A stretch of DNA of 64,000 nucleotides from Frischella japonica (GTDB lineage: Bacteria; Pseudomonadota; Gammaproteobacteria; Enterobacterales; Orbaceae). Position numbers and translations under genes: made by a program. Location of the stretch: positions 20,460 to 84,459 of the forward strand of contig NZ_JABURY010000003.1 of assembly GCF_014489845.1 (NCBI RefSeq), given 5' to 3'. This document shows positions 44,250-52,979 of this stretch, piece by piece. Under the pieces are notes generated by a model. That model was not told the DNA's origin, searched no databases, and saw only the letters and a list, made by a program, of their open reading frames with translations. Positions within the stretch are counted from its first letter, which is position 1; each line of letters begins with the position of its first letter.

Positions 44250-46214
44250 ATGAATATGACTCCTTTAATTCAATTAAATAACATTGTAAGAGAATTTCCT
44301 GCTGGCGATTCAACAGTTCAGGTTTTAAAAGGTATTAATCTTACAATTCAAGCCGGTGAAATGGTTGCGATTGTTGGGGCCTCAGGTTCTGGTAAATCAA
44401 CCTTAATGAATATATTGGGTTGTTTAGATAAACCAACTACCGGCATTTATAAAGTAGGTGGTCGAATAACAAGTCAATTATCACCAGATGAATTAGCTGA
44501 ATTGCGCCGAGAGCATTTCGGTTTTATTTTCCAACGTTATCATTTATTAAATGCGTTAACAGCTCAAGGTAATGTTGAAGTTCCAGCCATTTATGCCGGC
44601 GTAAAAAAAGAGCAGCGTCAACAACGATCATTTGAAATTTTATCGCGTTTAGGGCTGGCTGAAAAAATTAATAGTAAACCTAATCAATTATCAGGTGGTC
44701 AACAACAGCGTGTAAGTATAGGGCGAGCGCTTATTAATGGCGGTAATATTATATTAGCTGATGAACCAACTGGTGCTTTAGACCAAAAAAGTGGTCATGA
44801 AGTGATGGCAATTCTACGGGATCTCCATAAACAAGGTCACACAATTATTATTGTCACACATGATGCGAATATTGCTAAAAGTGCGCAACGTATTATTGAA
44901 ATTAGTGATGGAAATATTATCTCTGATACTATAAATACCGATTTTTTACCAGAATCATGGGGTCAACGTCAAGTAAAACAGATTGCAACAATTAATGTTC
45001 AAGACAATTTTTCTGCTAAACTTGCCCGTTTTAAAGATGCATTTAAAATGGCAATTTTATCCATGTTATCTCATCGACTTAGAACATTTTTGACTATGTT
45101 GGGGATTATATTTGGCATCGCAGCTGTCGTATGTGCGGTTGCTTTGGGTGAAGGTTCAAAACAACAAATTTTGTCAGATCTTAGTTCAATGGGAACTAGC
45201 ACATTGGAAATTATTCCAGGTACTGGCTTTGGTGATCGCAATGCTAGCCGTATAAAAACATTACGTTCTACTGATGCAGATGTTTTGGCAAAACAAAGTT
45301 ATATACATAGTGCGACACCTAACGTGTCGACCAGTGTTTACTTCAGAAAAGGCAATCAAGCACTTTCTGGTATGGTGAATGGTGTAGGAGAACAATTTTT
45401 TGCCGTTAGAGGATATGTGATCACACAAGGAAAAGCATTCGATACCAATAATGTTATACAATCATCACAAAAAGTTGTGATTGATGATAATACAGTTAAG
45501 CGATTGTTTCCTAATCAAAACCCGATCGGGCAAGTCTTTTATGTTGGTCAACTACCGGTCACGGTCATCGGAGTGGCTACAAAAAAAAGTCAAGGATTTG
45601 GTAGTAACGAGAATCTAAATGTGTGGTTACCTTATACTACTGTAATTAATCGAATGATTGGACAAACGACTTTAAAAAGTATTACTGTTCGTGTAAAAGA
45701 CGATGTTGATTTAACGGTTGCCGAACAAGCGATTGAAAAAATTATGATCCAACGCCATGGTACCAAAGACTTTTTTATCTTTAATTCTGATAGTATTCGT
45801 CAAATGTTGACTTCAACAAAGGCAACGACATCATTATTAATTTCAGCTATTGCATTAATTTCATTGGTCGTTGGTGGTATTGGCGTGATGAATATTATGC
45901 TAGTTTCCGTAACGGAAAGAACGCGTGAAATTGGTGTACGTATGGCTGTTGGAGCAAGATCAAATGATATACTGCAACAATTTTTAATTGAGGCGGTTTT
46001 AGTTTGTTTAGTCGGTGGGATATTAGGTATTACGTTATCATTATTAATAGGTGTTCTATTTGCTTTTTTCGTAACTATTTTCTCGATGATATTTTCAATT
46101 ACGGCAATTATAGTGGCGTTTATTTGTTCTAGCTTAGTGGGGATAGTGTTCGGTTATTTTCCGGCAAGAAGAGCGGCTCGATTAGACCCTATTCATGCTT
46201 TGGAAAGAGAATAG
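44250..46214 (+). CDS. macB: MacB ABC efflux transporter
   Basis: Half-transporter of 654 aa that works as a dimer with MacA and TolC; it exports macrolides, heat-stable enterotoxin-like peptides or lipids in known species. Nucleotide-binding domain (1-230) with Walker [16 protein letters not shown], signature [15 protein letters not shown] and [10 protein letters not shown]. Then a membrane helix near 280, a large periplasmic domain (about 300-520), and three C-terminal FtsX-type helices ([20 protein letters not shown]). Length fits E. coli MacB (648). A hairpin follows the gene. Confidence 0.96.
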   Translation: MNMTPLIQLNNIVREFPAGDSTVQVLKGINLTIQAGEMVAIVGASGSGKSTLMNILGCLDKPTTGIYKVGGRITSQLSPDELAELRREHFGFIFQRYHLLNALTAQGNVEVPAIYAGVKKEQRQQRSFEILSRLGLAEKINSKPNQLSGGQQQRVSIGRALINGGNIILADEPTGALDQKSGHEVMAILRDLHKQGHTIIIVTHDANIAKSAQRIIEISDGNIISDTINTDFLPESWGQRQVKQIATINVQDNFSAKLARFKDAFKMAILSMLSHRLRTFLTMLGIIFGIAAVVCAVALGEGSKQQILSDLSSMGTSTLEIIPGTGFGDRNASRIKTLRSTDADVLAKQSYIHSATPNVSTSVYFRKGNQALSGMVNGVGEQFFAVRGYVITQGKAFDTNNVIQSSQKVVIDDNTVKRLFPNQNPIGQVFYVGQLPVTVIGVATKKSQGFGSNENLNVWLPYTTVINRMIGQTTLKSITVRVKDDVDLTVAEQAIEKIMIQRHGTKDFFIFNSDSIRQMLTSTKATTSLLISAIALISLVVGGIGVMNIMLVSVTERTREIGVRMAVGARSNDILQQFLIEAVLVCLVGGILGITLSLLIGVLFAFFVTIFSMIFSITAIIVAFICSSLVGIVFGYFPARRAARLDPIHALERE

Positions 46215-46223
46215 GCTTAAACT

Positions 46224-46255
46224 CCCCCTTTATGATTAATAAAGGGGGTAATTTA
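46224..46255 (+). terminator. macAB terminator
   Basis: CCCCCTTTAT, loop GATTA, ATAAAGGGGG, then TAATTT. A strong G/C stem with a weak T-run. Confidence 0.7.
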
Positions 46256-46776
46256 TAAGGCAGTATTTTATTATCAATACCATGATAAATATTGCCTATA
46301 ATCAGGCAATCATGACTCGTATCTTTCAATATAAATAAGGCTGTTCAAGCTATAAGAAATGTTAACCAATCAATTAGCAAACAAAATCAATAGCCATAAT
46401 AGAGCAAGGTTAACAAACACAATAAATATACAACAGATTAAAAATGATTATTTATCATGTTGCGATTATTCAAATAATATCATTCTCAAAGTATTAACCC
46501 AGTCAAATCTTTCAGTAAACAATAATTCATCAGCAATAAGCTAAAAAAGATAAAATAATTATGTAGTATACATGTGTTGATTGTTAATCGTGACCCTTCC
46601 ATGTGCGATATGTTTTATATAGAATTTTAGGTTAGTCATGTTATTTATGATCAAGATTGGTAATTTTTTAAAATCTGTTTGATAAAAAATTTTATTAAAA
46701 CGATTACTCATTTTTCTTAGCAATTTTAACGAGTTGCTATTAGTAAATTAACAGCACAATTTCACTGTCTGGTATG
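46256..46776. other. intergenic region between macB and lacD
   Basis: About 520 bp of A/T-rich DNA. A 61-codon open frame at 46359-46544 has no ribosome binding site and biased, Asn-rich content typical of chance frames in A/T-rich DNA. I see no other features apart from the lacD promoter at its right end. Confidence 0.4.
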
Positions 46777-46815
46777 TTGAACTCTTTAGGAATAAGTTTA
46801 GAATAAAAGTTATTC
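46777..46815 (+). promoter_or_regulatory. lacD promoter with overlapping palindrome
   Basis: -35 TTGAAC (46777-46782), 16-bp spacer, -10 TAGAAT (46799-46804). An inverted repeat GAATAA-AAG-TTATTC (46801-46815) covers the -10 and the likely start, so it could be an operator. The ribosome binding site AAGGAGA precedes the gene. Confidence 0.45.
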
Positions 46816-46836
46816 AAGTGTGATAAGGAGATAAAT

Positions 46837-47877
46837 ATGGTCAAAAAACTGATTACCCGAAGAAAATTTAATTGTATGAAGCAACTATCTAATAATGATG
46901 GTGTTATTGCAGCGTTAGCGATAGATCAGCGTGGTTCGATGGTAAAAATGATGGAAACCGCAGTGGGTAAAGAACATTACCATATTGATATGGTTTATGA
47001 ATTTAAAGAATTGGTTTCCGAAGAACTGACCAAATACGTCAGTGCTATTTTGCTTGATGAAGAGTATGGATTCAAAGGAATTAAAGCAAAAAATGTAAAT
47101 GCAGGTCTTATTTTATCATATGAAAAAACAGGTTATGATGTAAACACTCCAGGGCGGCTACCGGAATTGTTACCAGAAGAGTCCATTCAACGTTTGATAA
47201 AAAAAGGTGCGGATGCAGCTAAAGTACTAGTTTATTATAATCCGGATGATCCTCAAGATATCCTGGATAAAAAACACGCATTTTTGGAACGGCTAGGTGA
47301 TGAGGCGCGAGCGGCAGATCTACCTGTTTTTGTTGAACCAATTGTTTATGATAATGAAATTTTGGATGATAAGAGTCCTGAATTTGCAAAAATTAAACCA
47401 AGAAAAGTTATTGAAACTATTCAAGAATTTACCAAAGATCATTATCATATCGATATTTTAAAAGTTGAAGTCCCAGTATTATTTAAATATGTGGAAGGGT
47501 TTAATCATTCTAATCCAATTGTTTATTCTCAAAAGGAAGCTGCAAATTATTTCAAAGTTGCCAGTGATGCTGCAACACGACCTTTTATTTATCTTAGTGC
47601 AGGTGTTCCAACAGAAGTATTTCATCAAGAATTAGTTTTTGCTGGTGAATCAGGAGCTAACTATTCAGGCATTTTAGGCGGGCGTGCAACTTGGTTTGAA
47701 GGCGTTGCTGCATATGCTAAAGGTGGCAAAGATGGCTTGAGAAAATGGTTGGATACGATCGGTCGTGATAACGTGGAACATCTTAATAAAATCTTAAAAC
47801 AATATGCTAAACCATGGTATGACATTTATGGTGGCTTCAATAATATTGAAGTAATTGATATTAATTTGAAGGATTGA
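46837..47877 (+). CDS. lacD: LacD-type tagatose 1,6-bisphosphate aldolase
   Basis: Class I aldolase of 346 aa, expected to split tagatose 1,6-bisphosphate into glyceraldehyde-3-phosphate and dihydroxyacetone phosphate. Family motifs: IAALAIDQRGSMVKMM, SAILLDEEYG, the catalytic Lys region DILKVEVPV, and YLSAGVPTEVFHQELVFAGE. Slightly longer than Firmicute LacD (about 325). LacD is best known from Gram-positive lac/tagatose operons; here it stands alone without lacABC or PTS genes, suggesting transfer or use with genes elsewhere. Confidence 0.88.
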   Translation: MVKKLITRRKFNCMKQLSNNDGVIAALAIDQRGSMVKMMETAVGKEHYHIDMVYEFKELVSEELTKYVSAILLDEEYGFKGIKAKNVNAGLILSYEKTGYDVNTPGRLPELLPEESIQRLIKKGADAAKVLVYYNPDDPQDILDKKHAFLERLGDEARAADLPVFVEPIVYDNEILDDKSPEFAKIKPRKVIETIQEFTKDHYHIDILKVEVPVLFKYVEGFNHSNPIVYSQKEAANYFKVASDAATRPFIYLSAGVPTEVFHQELVFAGESGANYSGILGGRATWFEGVAAYAKGGKDGLRKWLDTIGRDNVEHLNKILKQYAKPWYDIYGGFNNIEVIDINLKD

Positions 47878-47883
47878 CAAAAT

Positions 47884-47914
47884 GAAAAAGTCTGGATGAT
47901 TGCTCACCCAGACT
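47884..47914 (-). terminator. rpmE terminator, shared with lacD
   Basis: AGTCTGG, 12-nt loop, CCAGACT. On the minus strand it is followed by TTTTTCATTTT, a good intrinsic terminator for rpmE. On the plus strand it may also stop lacD. Confidence 0.8.
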
Positions 47915-47936
47915 CATCTTCGTTTATTAGCAATAA

Positions 47937-48152
47937 TTATTTCTTGCCGCTAACCATACTGAAACGTTGCTTGAATTTATCAACACGTCCGCCAGTTGCC
48001 ACATCACGTTGTTTACCAGTATAGAACGGATGGCATTCGCCACAAACGTCTAAATGAATATCGTGACCTACAGTAGAACGAGTTTTAATCGTATTGCCAC
48101 AAGAACAAGTTGCAACGATTTCTTTATATTCTGGATGGATATCTTTTTTCAT
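47937..48152 (-). CDS. rpmE: 50S ribosomal protein L31, zinc form
   Basis: L31 of 71 aa bridging the 50S central protuberance and 30S head. Start [20 protein letters not shown]; zinc cysteines at 16, 18, 37 and 40 (CSCG and CGECHPF). The frame is open to 48197, but the internal ATG gives the conserved start. Single gene with its own promoter and terminator. Confidence 0.97.
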   Translation of the reverse strand: MKKDIHPEYKEIVATCSCGNTIKTRSTVGHDIHLDVCGECHPFYTGKQRDVATGGRVDKFKQRFSMVSGKK

Positions 48153-48246
48153 TTTTAGCCTCTTGTTTGCATCGCTATATAAATAGTTGCTATACAACGG
48201 AATTTATACACCATACAAATGTTAAATAACACGAATAAGGTCGCGA

Positions 48247-48279
48247 ATTATACCGCTATTTTAGCTATTGGTCAATAGC
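48247..48279 (-). promoter_or_regulatory. rpmE promoter with palindrome over -35
   Basis: On the minus strand: -35 TTGACC (48275-48270), 17-bp spacer, -10 TATAAT (48252-48247). The -35 lies inside GCTATTG-GT-CAATAGC (48264-48279), a perfect 7+7 inverted repeat that could be an operator. It does not resemble the Zur consensus. Confidence 0.75.
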
Positions 48280-48394
48280 GAGTTAACGTTTTATTTTAGT
48301 CTTATCTATTTGATAAATAATATATTTATATTAAACACCAACGTAAGTTTATGTTGCAAAATTCCTTAAAAATTAAATCCTAAAATAGGAAAAA

Positions 48395-49444
48395 TTAAAT
48401 TGGTAATTGTTCAATTTGTACTTTTAATGTCTGTTTTTCACCATTCCGTAATACAACAACAGGGATAGTGGATCCTGGTTTGAGTTCAGCAATTTGATCC
48501 ATCGTATTAATAATCGATTTTACCGGTTTATCATTGACAGAGATTAAAATATCGTTAGGCTTAATCCCTGCTTTTTCGGCAGGGCCGTCAACATTAGTGA
48601 CTAAAATTCCAAGTACAATAGGATGATCACTAGGATTTTGTGTCGGGGAAAACTCTAATCCATCTACGCCAATATAGCCTCGAATAATTTTTCCATCTTT
48701 AATTAAAGTTTTCATAATCTTAGTTGCTAATGCAGTAGGTATTGCAAATCCGATTCCTTCGGGTACATCATTACCTAAATTTTTACTAAATGATAACGTG
48801 TTTATACCCACTAATTCTCCGTTAGTATTAACTAAAGCACCACCAGAATTACCATGATTGATTGAAGCATCGGTTTGAATAAAGTTTTGCCGGCGAAAAG
48901 GGCTAAGTCCATCGCGACCCGTTGCACTGATTATACCTTGTGTAATTGTTTGACCAATATTATAGGGATTACCTATTGCTAATACGACATCACCAATTTT
49001 AGGCGTGCGTTTCGCATTGATAGGAATGACCGGAATATTGCTTGCTTGAATTTTTAAAACAGCAATATCCACTAATCTGTCGGAACCAACAGATGAAGCT
49101 TCGAAAATACGACCATCCTGAAGAGCTACAATAATTTGTTCAGCATTTTCGATTACATGATAATTAGTAATAATATAACCGTCTTTGCGCATGATGACAC
49201 CAGAACCTAATGGTGTAATAACATTATTATTTTTTTGCGGTAATCTCTCAAGAGAACGACTATAAATATTGACAACCGCGGGAGCTGCTGATTTTACAGC
49301 ATGATTATAACTAAGAGGTTCATTATTAAAGATTGTATGCGGTAATAATGATTGATTTTTATCTCGTAAAGATGGAAAAATGATTAACAGCACAATAGCT
49401 AAGACAGCACCGATAAGAACAGGCCATAATATTTTCTTTAGCAT
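48395..49444 (-). CDS. degS: DegS stress-sensor protease
   Basis: Membrane-anchored periplasmic serine protease of 349 aa that starts the sigma-E envelope stress cascade by cleaving RseA. One N-terminal anchor (about 5-25), trypsin-like domain with His (TNYHVIENAE), Asp (LVDIAVLKI) and Ser (NHGNSGGALVN), then a single PDZ domain (about 250-345). Length matches E. coli DegS (355). It lies downstream of degQ on the same strand. Confidence 0.95.
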   Translation of the reverse strand: MLKKILWPVLIGAVLAIVLLIIFPSLRDKNQSLLPHTIFNNEPLSYNHAVKSAAPAVVNIYSRSLERLPQKNNNVITPLGSGVIMRKDGYIITNYHVIENAEQIIVALQDGRIFEASSVGSDRLVDIAVLKIQASNIPVIPINAKRTPKIGDVVLAIGNPYNIGQTITQGIISATGRDGLSPFRRQNFIQTDASINHGNSGGALVNTNGELVGINTLSFSKNLGNDVPEGIGFAIPTALATKIMKTLIKDGKIIRGYIGVDGLEFSPTQNPSDHPIVLGILVTNVDGPAEKAGIKPNDILISVNDKPVKSIINTMDQIAELKPGSTIPVVVLRNGEKQTLKVQIEQLPI

Positions 49445-49620
49445 AAGTCATTTGACACCATAATTTTCAATCATAGATATAAATAATATCATATAAATCA
49501 AAAAAATTATGATTCTAATAAAAAGAAGTGTCAAATTAGTAATATTTAATTATAAATAAGTTATCATAAAATGATTGATGATTATTAAAATAACCCAATT
49601 AATTTTACTCTTGTTTTTTT

Positions 49621-49657
49621 TAACATCAGAAAGGAAAGGTATTTCCTTCTGATGTTA
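49621..49657 (-). terminator. hairpin downstream of degQ
   Basis: TAACATCAGAAAGGAAA pairs with 49642-49657 (one bulge) around a short loop. On the degQ strand it is followed by A, not T, so classical termination is doubtful; it may protect the 3' end. Confidence 0.4.
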
Positions 49658-49675
49658 GAAAGTTAAGTAAAGTAA

Positions 49676-51058
49676 TTATCTTAAAATAAGGTAAACTCTA
49701 CTGTTTCCGCGTATAATTTGTAATGCAATCGCTGATGGTTTACTGTCAATGACTTTGCGTAAATCTGCAATATTATTAACACGAACTTTGTTTACGCCAG
49801 TAATTAAATCCCCCTCTTGTAGACCTAATAATGAAGCTGGTGATTTTTTAGTTATAGTATCAATTAAAACCCCTTCTTGACCATTAACTTCACCGTTAAC
49901 AAGATTAGCGCCTTCTAAACTTGGATGTAAACTTTTTGCTTCAGTAATCGATTCATCACTATTTTTTAACTTTACTTTAAACTGAAGTTCTTTATTTTCC
50001 CGAATTATACCAAGATTTACTTCATGACCAGCACCTTCAGTTGCAATTTTAGCCCGTAGTTCAGCAAAACTTTCAATAGATTTATTATTCATTGAAACAA
50101 TCACATCACCCGCTTTAATTCCTGCTTCAGCCGCTGCGGAATCAGCTAATACTTCACTGACAAATGCACCTTTTTGAATATTAAGATCAAAAGCTTTTGC
50201 GATATCAGAAGTTAATTCATTACCTTTAATTCCTAATACACCACGTTTTACTTGACCGTATTGAGTTAATTGATTAGTGAGACTCTTAACCATATTACTT
50301 GGTATCGCAAAACCAATACCCACATTACCACCACCTGGTGCAATTATTGCAGTATTAATTCCTATCAATTCACCATTTAAATTGATTAAAGCACCACCAG
50401 AATTACCTCGATTGATAGAAGCATCAGTCTGGATGTAGTTCTCAAAACCATTCATATTTAGACCGCTTCGCCCTAAAGCTGAAATGATTCCAGAAGTAAC
50501 TGTTTGTCCAATTCCAAAGGGATTACCTATTGCAACCGCAAAATCGCCAATACGTAATTTATCTGAATCTGCAATTTTTATGGCGGTGAGTTTACTTGCT
50601 TTTTCAATTTGTAATAAGGCAATATCGGTTTGTGGGTCACGACCAATCAGTTTAGCTGAGAACTCACGACCATCCTTAACTAAGATGATGATCTTCTCTG
50701 CATTATCAATAACATGATTATTTGTCACAACATAACCTTTTTCTGCATTAATAATAACACCCGAGCCTTGACTGGTGAATGAGCGAGATTTGTTTTCAGG
50801 ATAACCAAAAAATCGTCGGAATTCTTCTGGTATATTATCTTGTACTTGTGCAATACCTTCAACTTTAATACTAACAACTGAAGGCAAAACATTTTCTAGC
50901 ATTGGTGCTAAACTTGGTAATTCTTGTCCTTCACCGTTTTTAGCAGTAATAAAAGAGGGTAATGAAATATTAGCATGCACTAAAGAACCAAATGTTAAAC
51001 TCAAAGTTAATGCCAAAACGGTAAGACATTTTTTATGATTATTCGCTTTACGATTCAT
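49676..51058 (-). CDS. degQ: DegQ-type periplasmic serine protease
   Basis: HtrA-family protease/chaperone of 460 aa. Signal peptide (CLTVLALTLSLTFGSLVHAN), protease domain with His (TNNHVIDNAE), Asp (PQTDIALLQIE) and Ser (NRGNSGGALINL), then two PDZ domains (about 260-355 and 370-460). The LA loop is short, favouring DegQ over DegP. The frame begins with TTG at 51073; ATG 51058 is preferred. The order zapG-degQ-degS is as in E. coli. Confidence 0.94.
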   Translation of the reverse strand: MNRKANNHKKCLTVLALTLSLTFGSLVHANISLPSFITAKNGEGQELPSLAPMLENVLPSVVSIKVEGIAQVQDNIPEEFRRFFGYPENKSRSFTSQGSGVIINAEKGYVVTNNHVIDNAEKIIILVKDGREFSAKLIGRDPQTDIALLQIEKASKLTAIKIADSDKLRIGDFAVAIGNPFGIGQTVTSGIISALGRSGLNMNGFENYIQTDASINRGNSGGALINLNGELIGINTAIIAPGGGNVGIGFAIPSNMVKSLTNQLTQYGQVKRGVLGIKGNELTSDIAKAFDLNIQKGAFVSEVLADSAAAEAGIKAGDVIVSMNNKSIESFAELRAKIATEGAGHEVNLGIIRENKELQFKVKLKNSDESITEAKSLHPSLEGANLVNGEVNGQEGVLIDTITKKSPASLLGLQEGDLITGVNKVRVNNIADLRKVIDSKPSAIALQIIRGNSRVYLILR

Positions 51059-51329
51059 GATTGTAACTCTCAATTCTTATATTTTTGATCACAATATATT
51101 CTTTTTGTAAATAGGAATGAATATTATCCATCTGTTATTTCATCACTTTATATTCTTAAGTGCATACACCAAATATGATATTGTTCAATGATCATTATAA
51201 CAGATTATGCATTTAATATTTTAAAGTAACGTTTAAAAGTCATATTAGATAATACTCATATTATCAAATATAATGCAATTATCTAATATTGTTTATCTTT
51301 TTTTAATAACCTATTATAAAATTAATGAT

Positions 51330-51737
51330 TTATTGTTTTTGTTCTGGATTTTTTAATAAACCAGAATGGTCACTAGCATAATCTTTTGGTTGTGCTTTCA
51401 TAAAGTTGATTGTGGGTTTATCTGTTTCATTAATTGTCGGTTTAATATTTAATGAGTTGATATCTTCTTGAGAAATTAGGTTATTGGAATTTTCTGCCAT
51501 ATGTTGATAGAGGCGTCGAAAATCTTTCGCCATATTATCTAATATTTCTGCACTATGAGAAAAATGTTTAACAATGGTCTGTTTTTGAGTAATTAATTGT
51601 TGTTTAGCTTCTTCAAGCTCACGTTGTAATAGATTAAATTTACGAGACTTCGGGCTAAATACATTGGCTAGTATAATTCCTAAAGTAATACCGAAAGCTA
51701 AGCCAATAACAAGATAAATTACTATTTCAGAATTCAT
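51330..51737 (-). CDS. zapG: ZapG (YhcB), DUF1043 membrane protein
   Basis: Protein of 135 aa with one N-terminal membrane helix (IVIYLVIGLAFGITLGIILA) and a cytosolic coiled coil (FNLLQRELEEAKQQLITQ), ending in a low-complexity tail. In E. coli ZapG/YhcB helps coordinate cell envelope growth and division. It lies upstream of degQ, as in E. coli. Confidence 0.9.
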   Translation of the reverse strand: MNSEIVIYLVIGLAFGITLGIILANVFSPKSRKFNLLQRELEEAKQQLITQKQTIVKHFSHSAEILDNMAKDFRRLYQHMAENSNNLISQEDINSLNIKPTINETDKPTINFMKAQPKDYASDHSGLLKNPEQKQ

Positions 51738-51800
51738 TTTTTATCTCCTTGATAAAAATTGCATTATTTGTGAACAATTAATTTTTAAATTCATTACGCT

Positions 51801-52253
51801 TTATTTTAAAACATGATTAGCCAGTTTAATCAAGCATGTTTTTAATTTTGGTGTGGTATTTTCAGCTAATGCCAATAAAAGTGATGCGCTATATGGTGAT
51901 AGTGTCCTTTTTGTGGTTTTATCGTCATTTTTTATTAAATATCGTTGTTGATTTAATACGGGATTAATTTTGTATTGAATCGATGCTAAACCACTTAAAC
52001 CATTTTGTCGTAATGCTAGTAGTAATTTTCCCTGTTCATAACGCAAACGCGTTAACCAACTCGCTGAAGAGACCTCAATAATTAAGATACTTTGTCGGTA
52101 ATTTGCAACTCGACAGCAATGTTGCAGATGCAAGGGAAGATAACGATAAACAAGATGATTTAAACGTGATAATACAAAACTACGCTCTTGAATATTGGTT
52201 AATGTACCACCATTAAATAAATTCTCTAAAGATTGAGGTTCACTATTTCGCAT
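51801..52253 (-). CDS. DUF721 (DciA-like) protein
   Basis: Protein of 150 aa with a DUF721 domain in the first 100 residues (SFVLSRLNHLVYRYLPLHLQ, LIIEVSSASWLTRLRYEQGK). DciA proteins load replicative helicase in bacteria lacking DnaC; a DUF721 gene beside secM-secA is common in gammaproteobacteria. Function here is not established. Divergent from secM. Confidence 0.8.
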   Translation of the reverse strand: MRNSEPQSLENLFNGGTLTNIQERSFVLSRLNHLVYRYLPLHLQHCCRVANYRQSILIIEVSSASWLTRLRYEQGKLLLALRQNGLSGLASIQYKINPVLNQQRYLIKNDDKTTKRTLSPYSASLLLALAENTTPKLKTCLIKLANHVLK

Positions 52254-52502
52254 TCATCTAACTCATACAAGTTTATTTTGTGATATTAATTTACTCTATT
52301 TATGTTTATACGTCTTAATATTGATCGCTAATTTACAAAATATTAGTTATTATTTTTACGATAGTGGATTGTGAAAAAGAAAACATGTCAAATAGTAAAA
52401 AATAAGCTAATATGTCGCCATTAATAAAAGTTGTTAAATTAATATTTAGCCTTATTTCTATATTATAACCAAAAAAGTAATTTTATTTTGTATATTTATT
52501 AT

Positions 52503-52865
52503 ATGATGAGTGTATCTCGTTGGCAAAGTATGACTAACCGTTTTACAATTAAAATAACATTGCCACAACTGTTGTTGGGGTTTATAGCCGCATCATTTGG
52601 TTTATTTGATCAAAGTTCTTGTATTGCTCGTTTACCTGACACAAATATTATTGCGATCACGACAGTGATGGCTAATTTGCAAGACTATCAAACAAATAAC
52701 AGTATTCATTCACAATTTCATACAAATAATAGAAGTAATGAAGGTTATTTTAAATTAAAGCATGTTATTATTTTTCAATATAGACAAGTCTTCAAAATTG
52801 TTCGTTTGATGCCAAATAATGGTATTCGTGCAGGACCAATCTTTTTATTTAGTTTATTGGTATAA
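52503..52865 (+). CDS. secM: divergent SecM secretion monitor
   Basis: Protein of about 120 aa immediately upstream of secA. The N-terminus matches the SecM signal peptide (here LPQLLLGFIAASFGL; E. coli WPHLLLGMVAASLGL). The C-terminus keeps the arrest core GIRAGP at 52821-52838, eight residues before the stop. The classical FXXXXWIXXXXGIRAGP is altered: Trp is replaced by Arg, Ile by Leu, and the Phe is one residue closer (FKIVRLMPNNGIRAGP). The frame opens at a TTG (52488); ATG 52503 or 52506 fits E. coli better. It is shorter than E. coli SecM (170). No strong ribosome binding site is visible. Confidence 0.88.
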   Translation: MMSVSRWQSMTNRFTIKITLPQLLLGFIAASFGLFDQSSCIARLPDTNIIAITTVMANLQDYQTNNSIHSQFHTNNRSNEGYFKLKHVIIFQYRQVFKIVRLMPNNGIRAGPIFLFSLLV

Positions 52866-52973
52866 ATACATTAGATACTAATTGTAAACTAATATACTTT
52901 ACAAAAAATGTAACTTTTTAATCAAAGTATGTAAACATATTTTGTTATTGAAACCTGTTTTATAAATAAGAGA
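52840..52973 (+). promoter_or_regulatory. secM-secA RNA switch: helix sequestering the secA ribosome binding site
   Basis: TCTTTTTATTTA (52840-52851), directly after the arrest Pro codon (52836-52838), can pair with TAAATAAGAGA (52963-52973), which contains the secA ribosome binding site AAGAGA. This gives 11 pairs with one G-U and one bulged U. Between them a 9-bp hairpin forms (ATATACTTT 52892-52900 with AAAGTATGT 52924-52932). A ribosome stalled at GIRAGP would cover the left strand and free the secA site. Pairing was found by eye; energy was not computed. Confidence 0.5.
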
Positions 52974-52979
52974 ATTTAT

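Noticed and set aside
46359..46544. 61-codon ORF between macB and lacD
   Set aside because: No ribosome binding site, no recognisable motif, and Asn/Ser/Ile-rich composition expected of chance frames in A/T-rich DNA.
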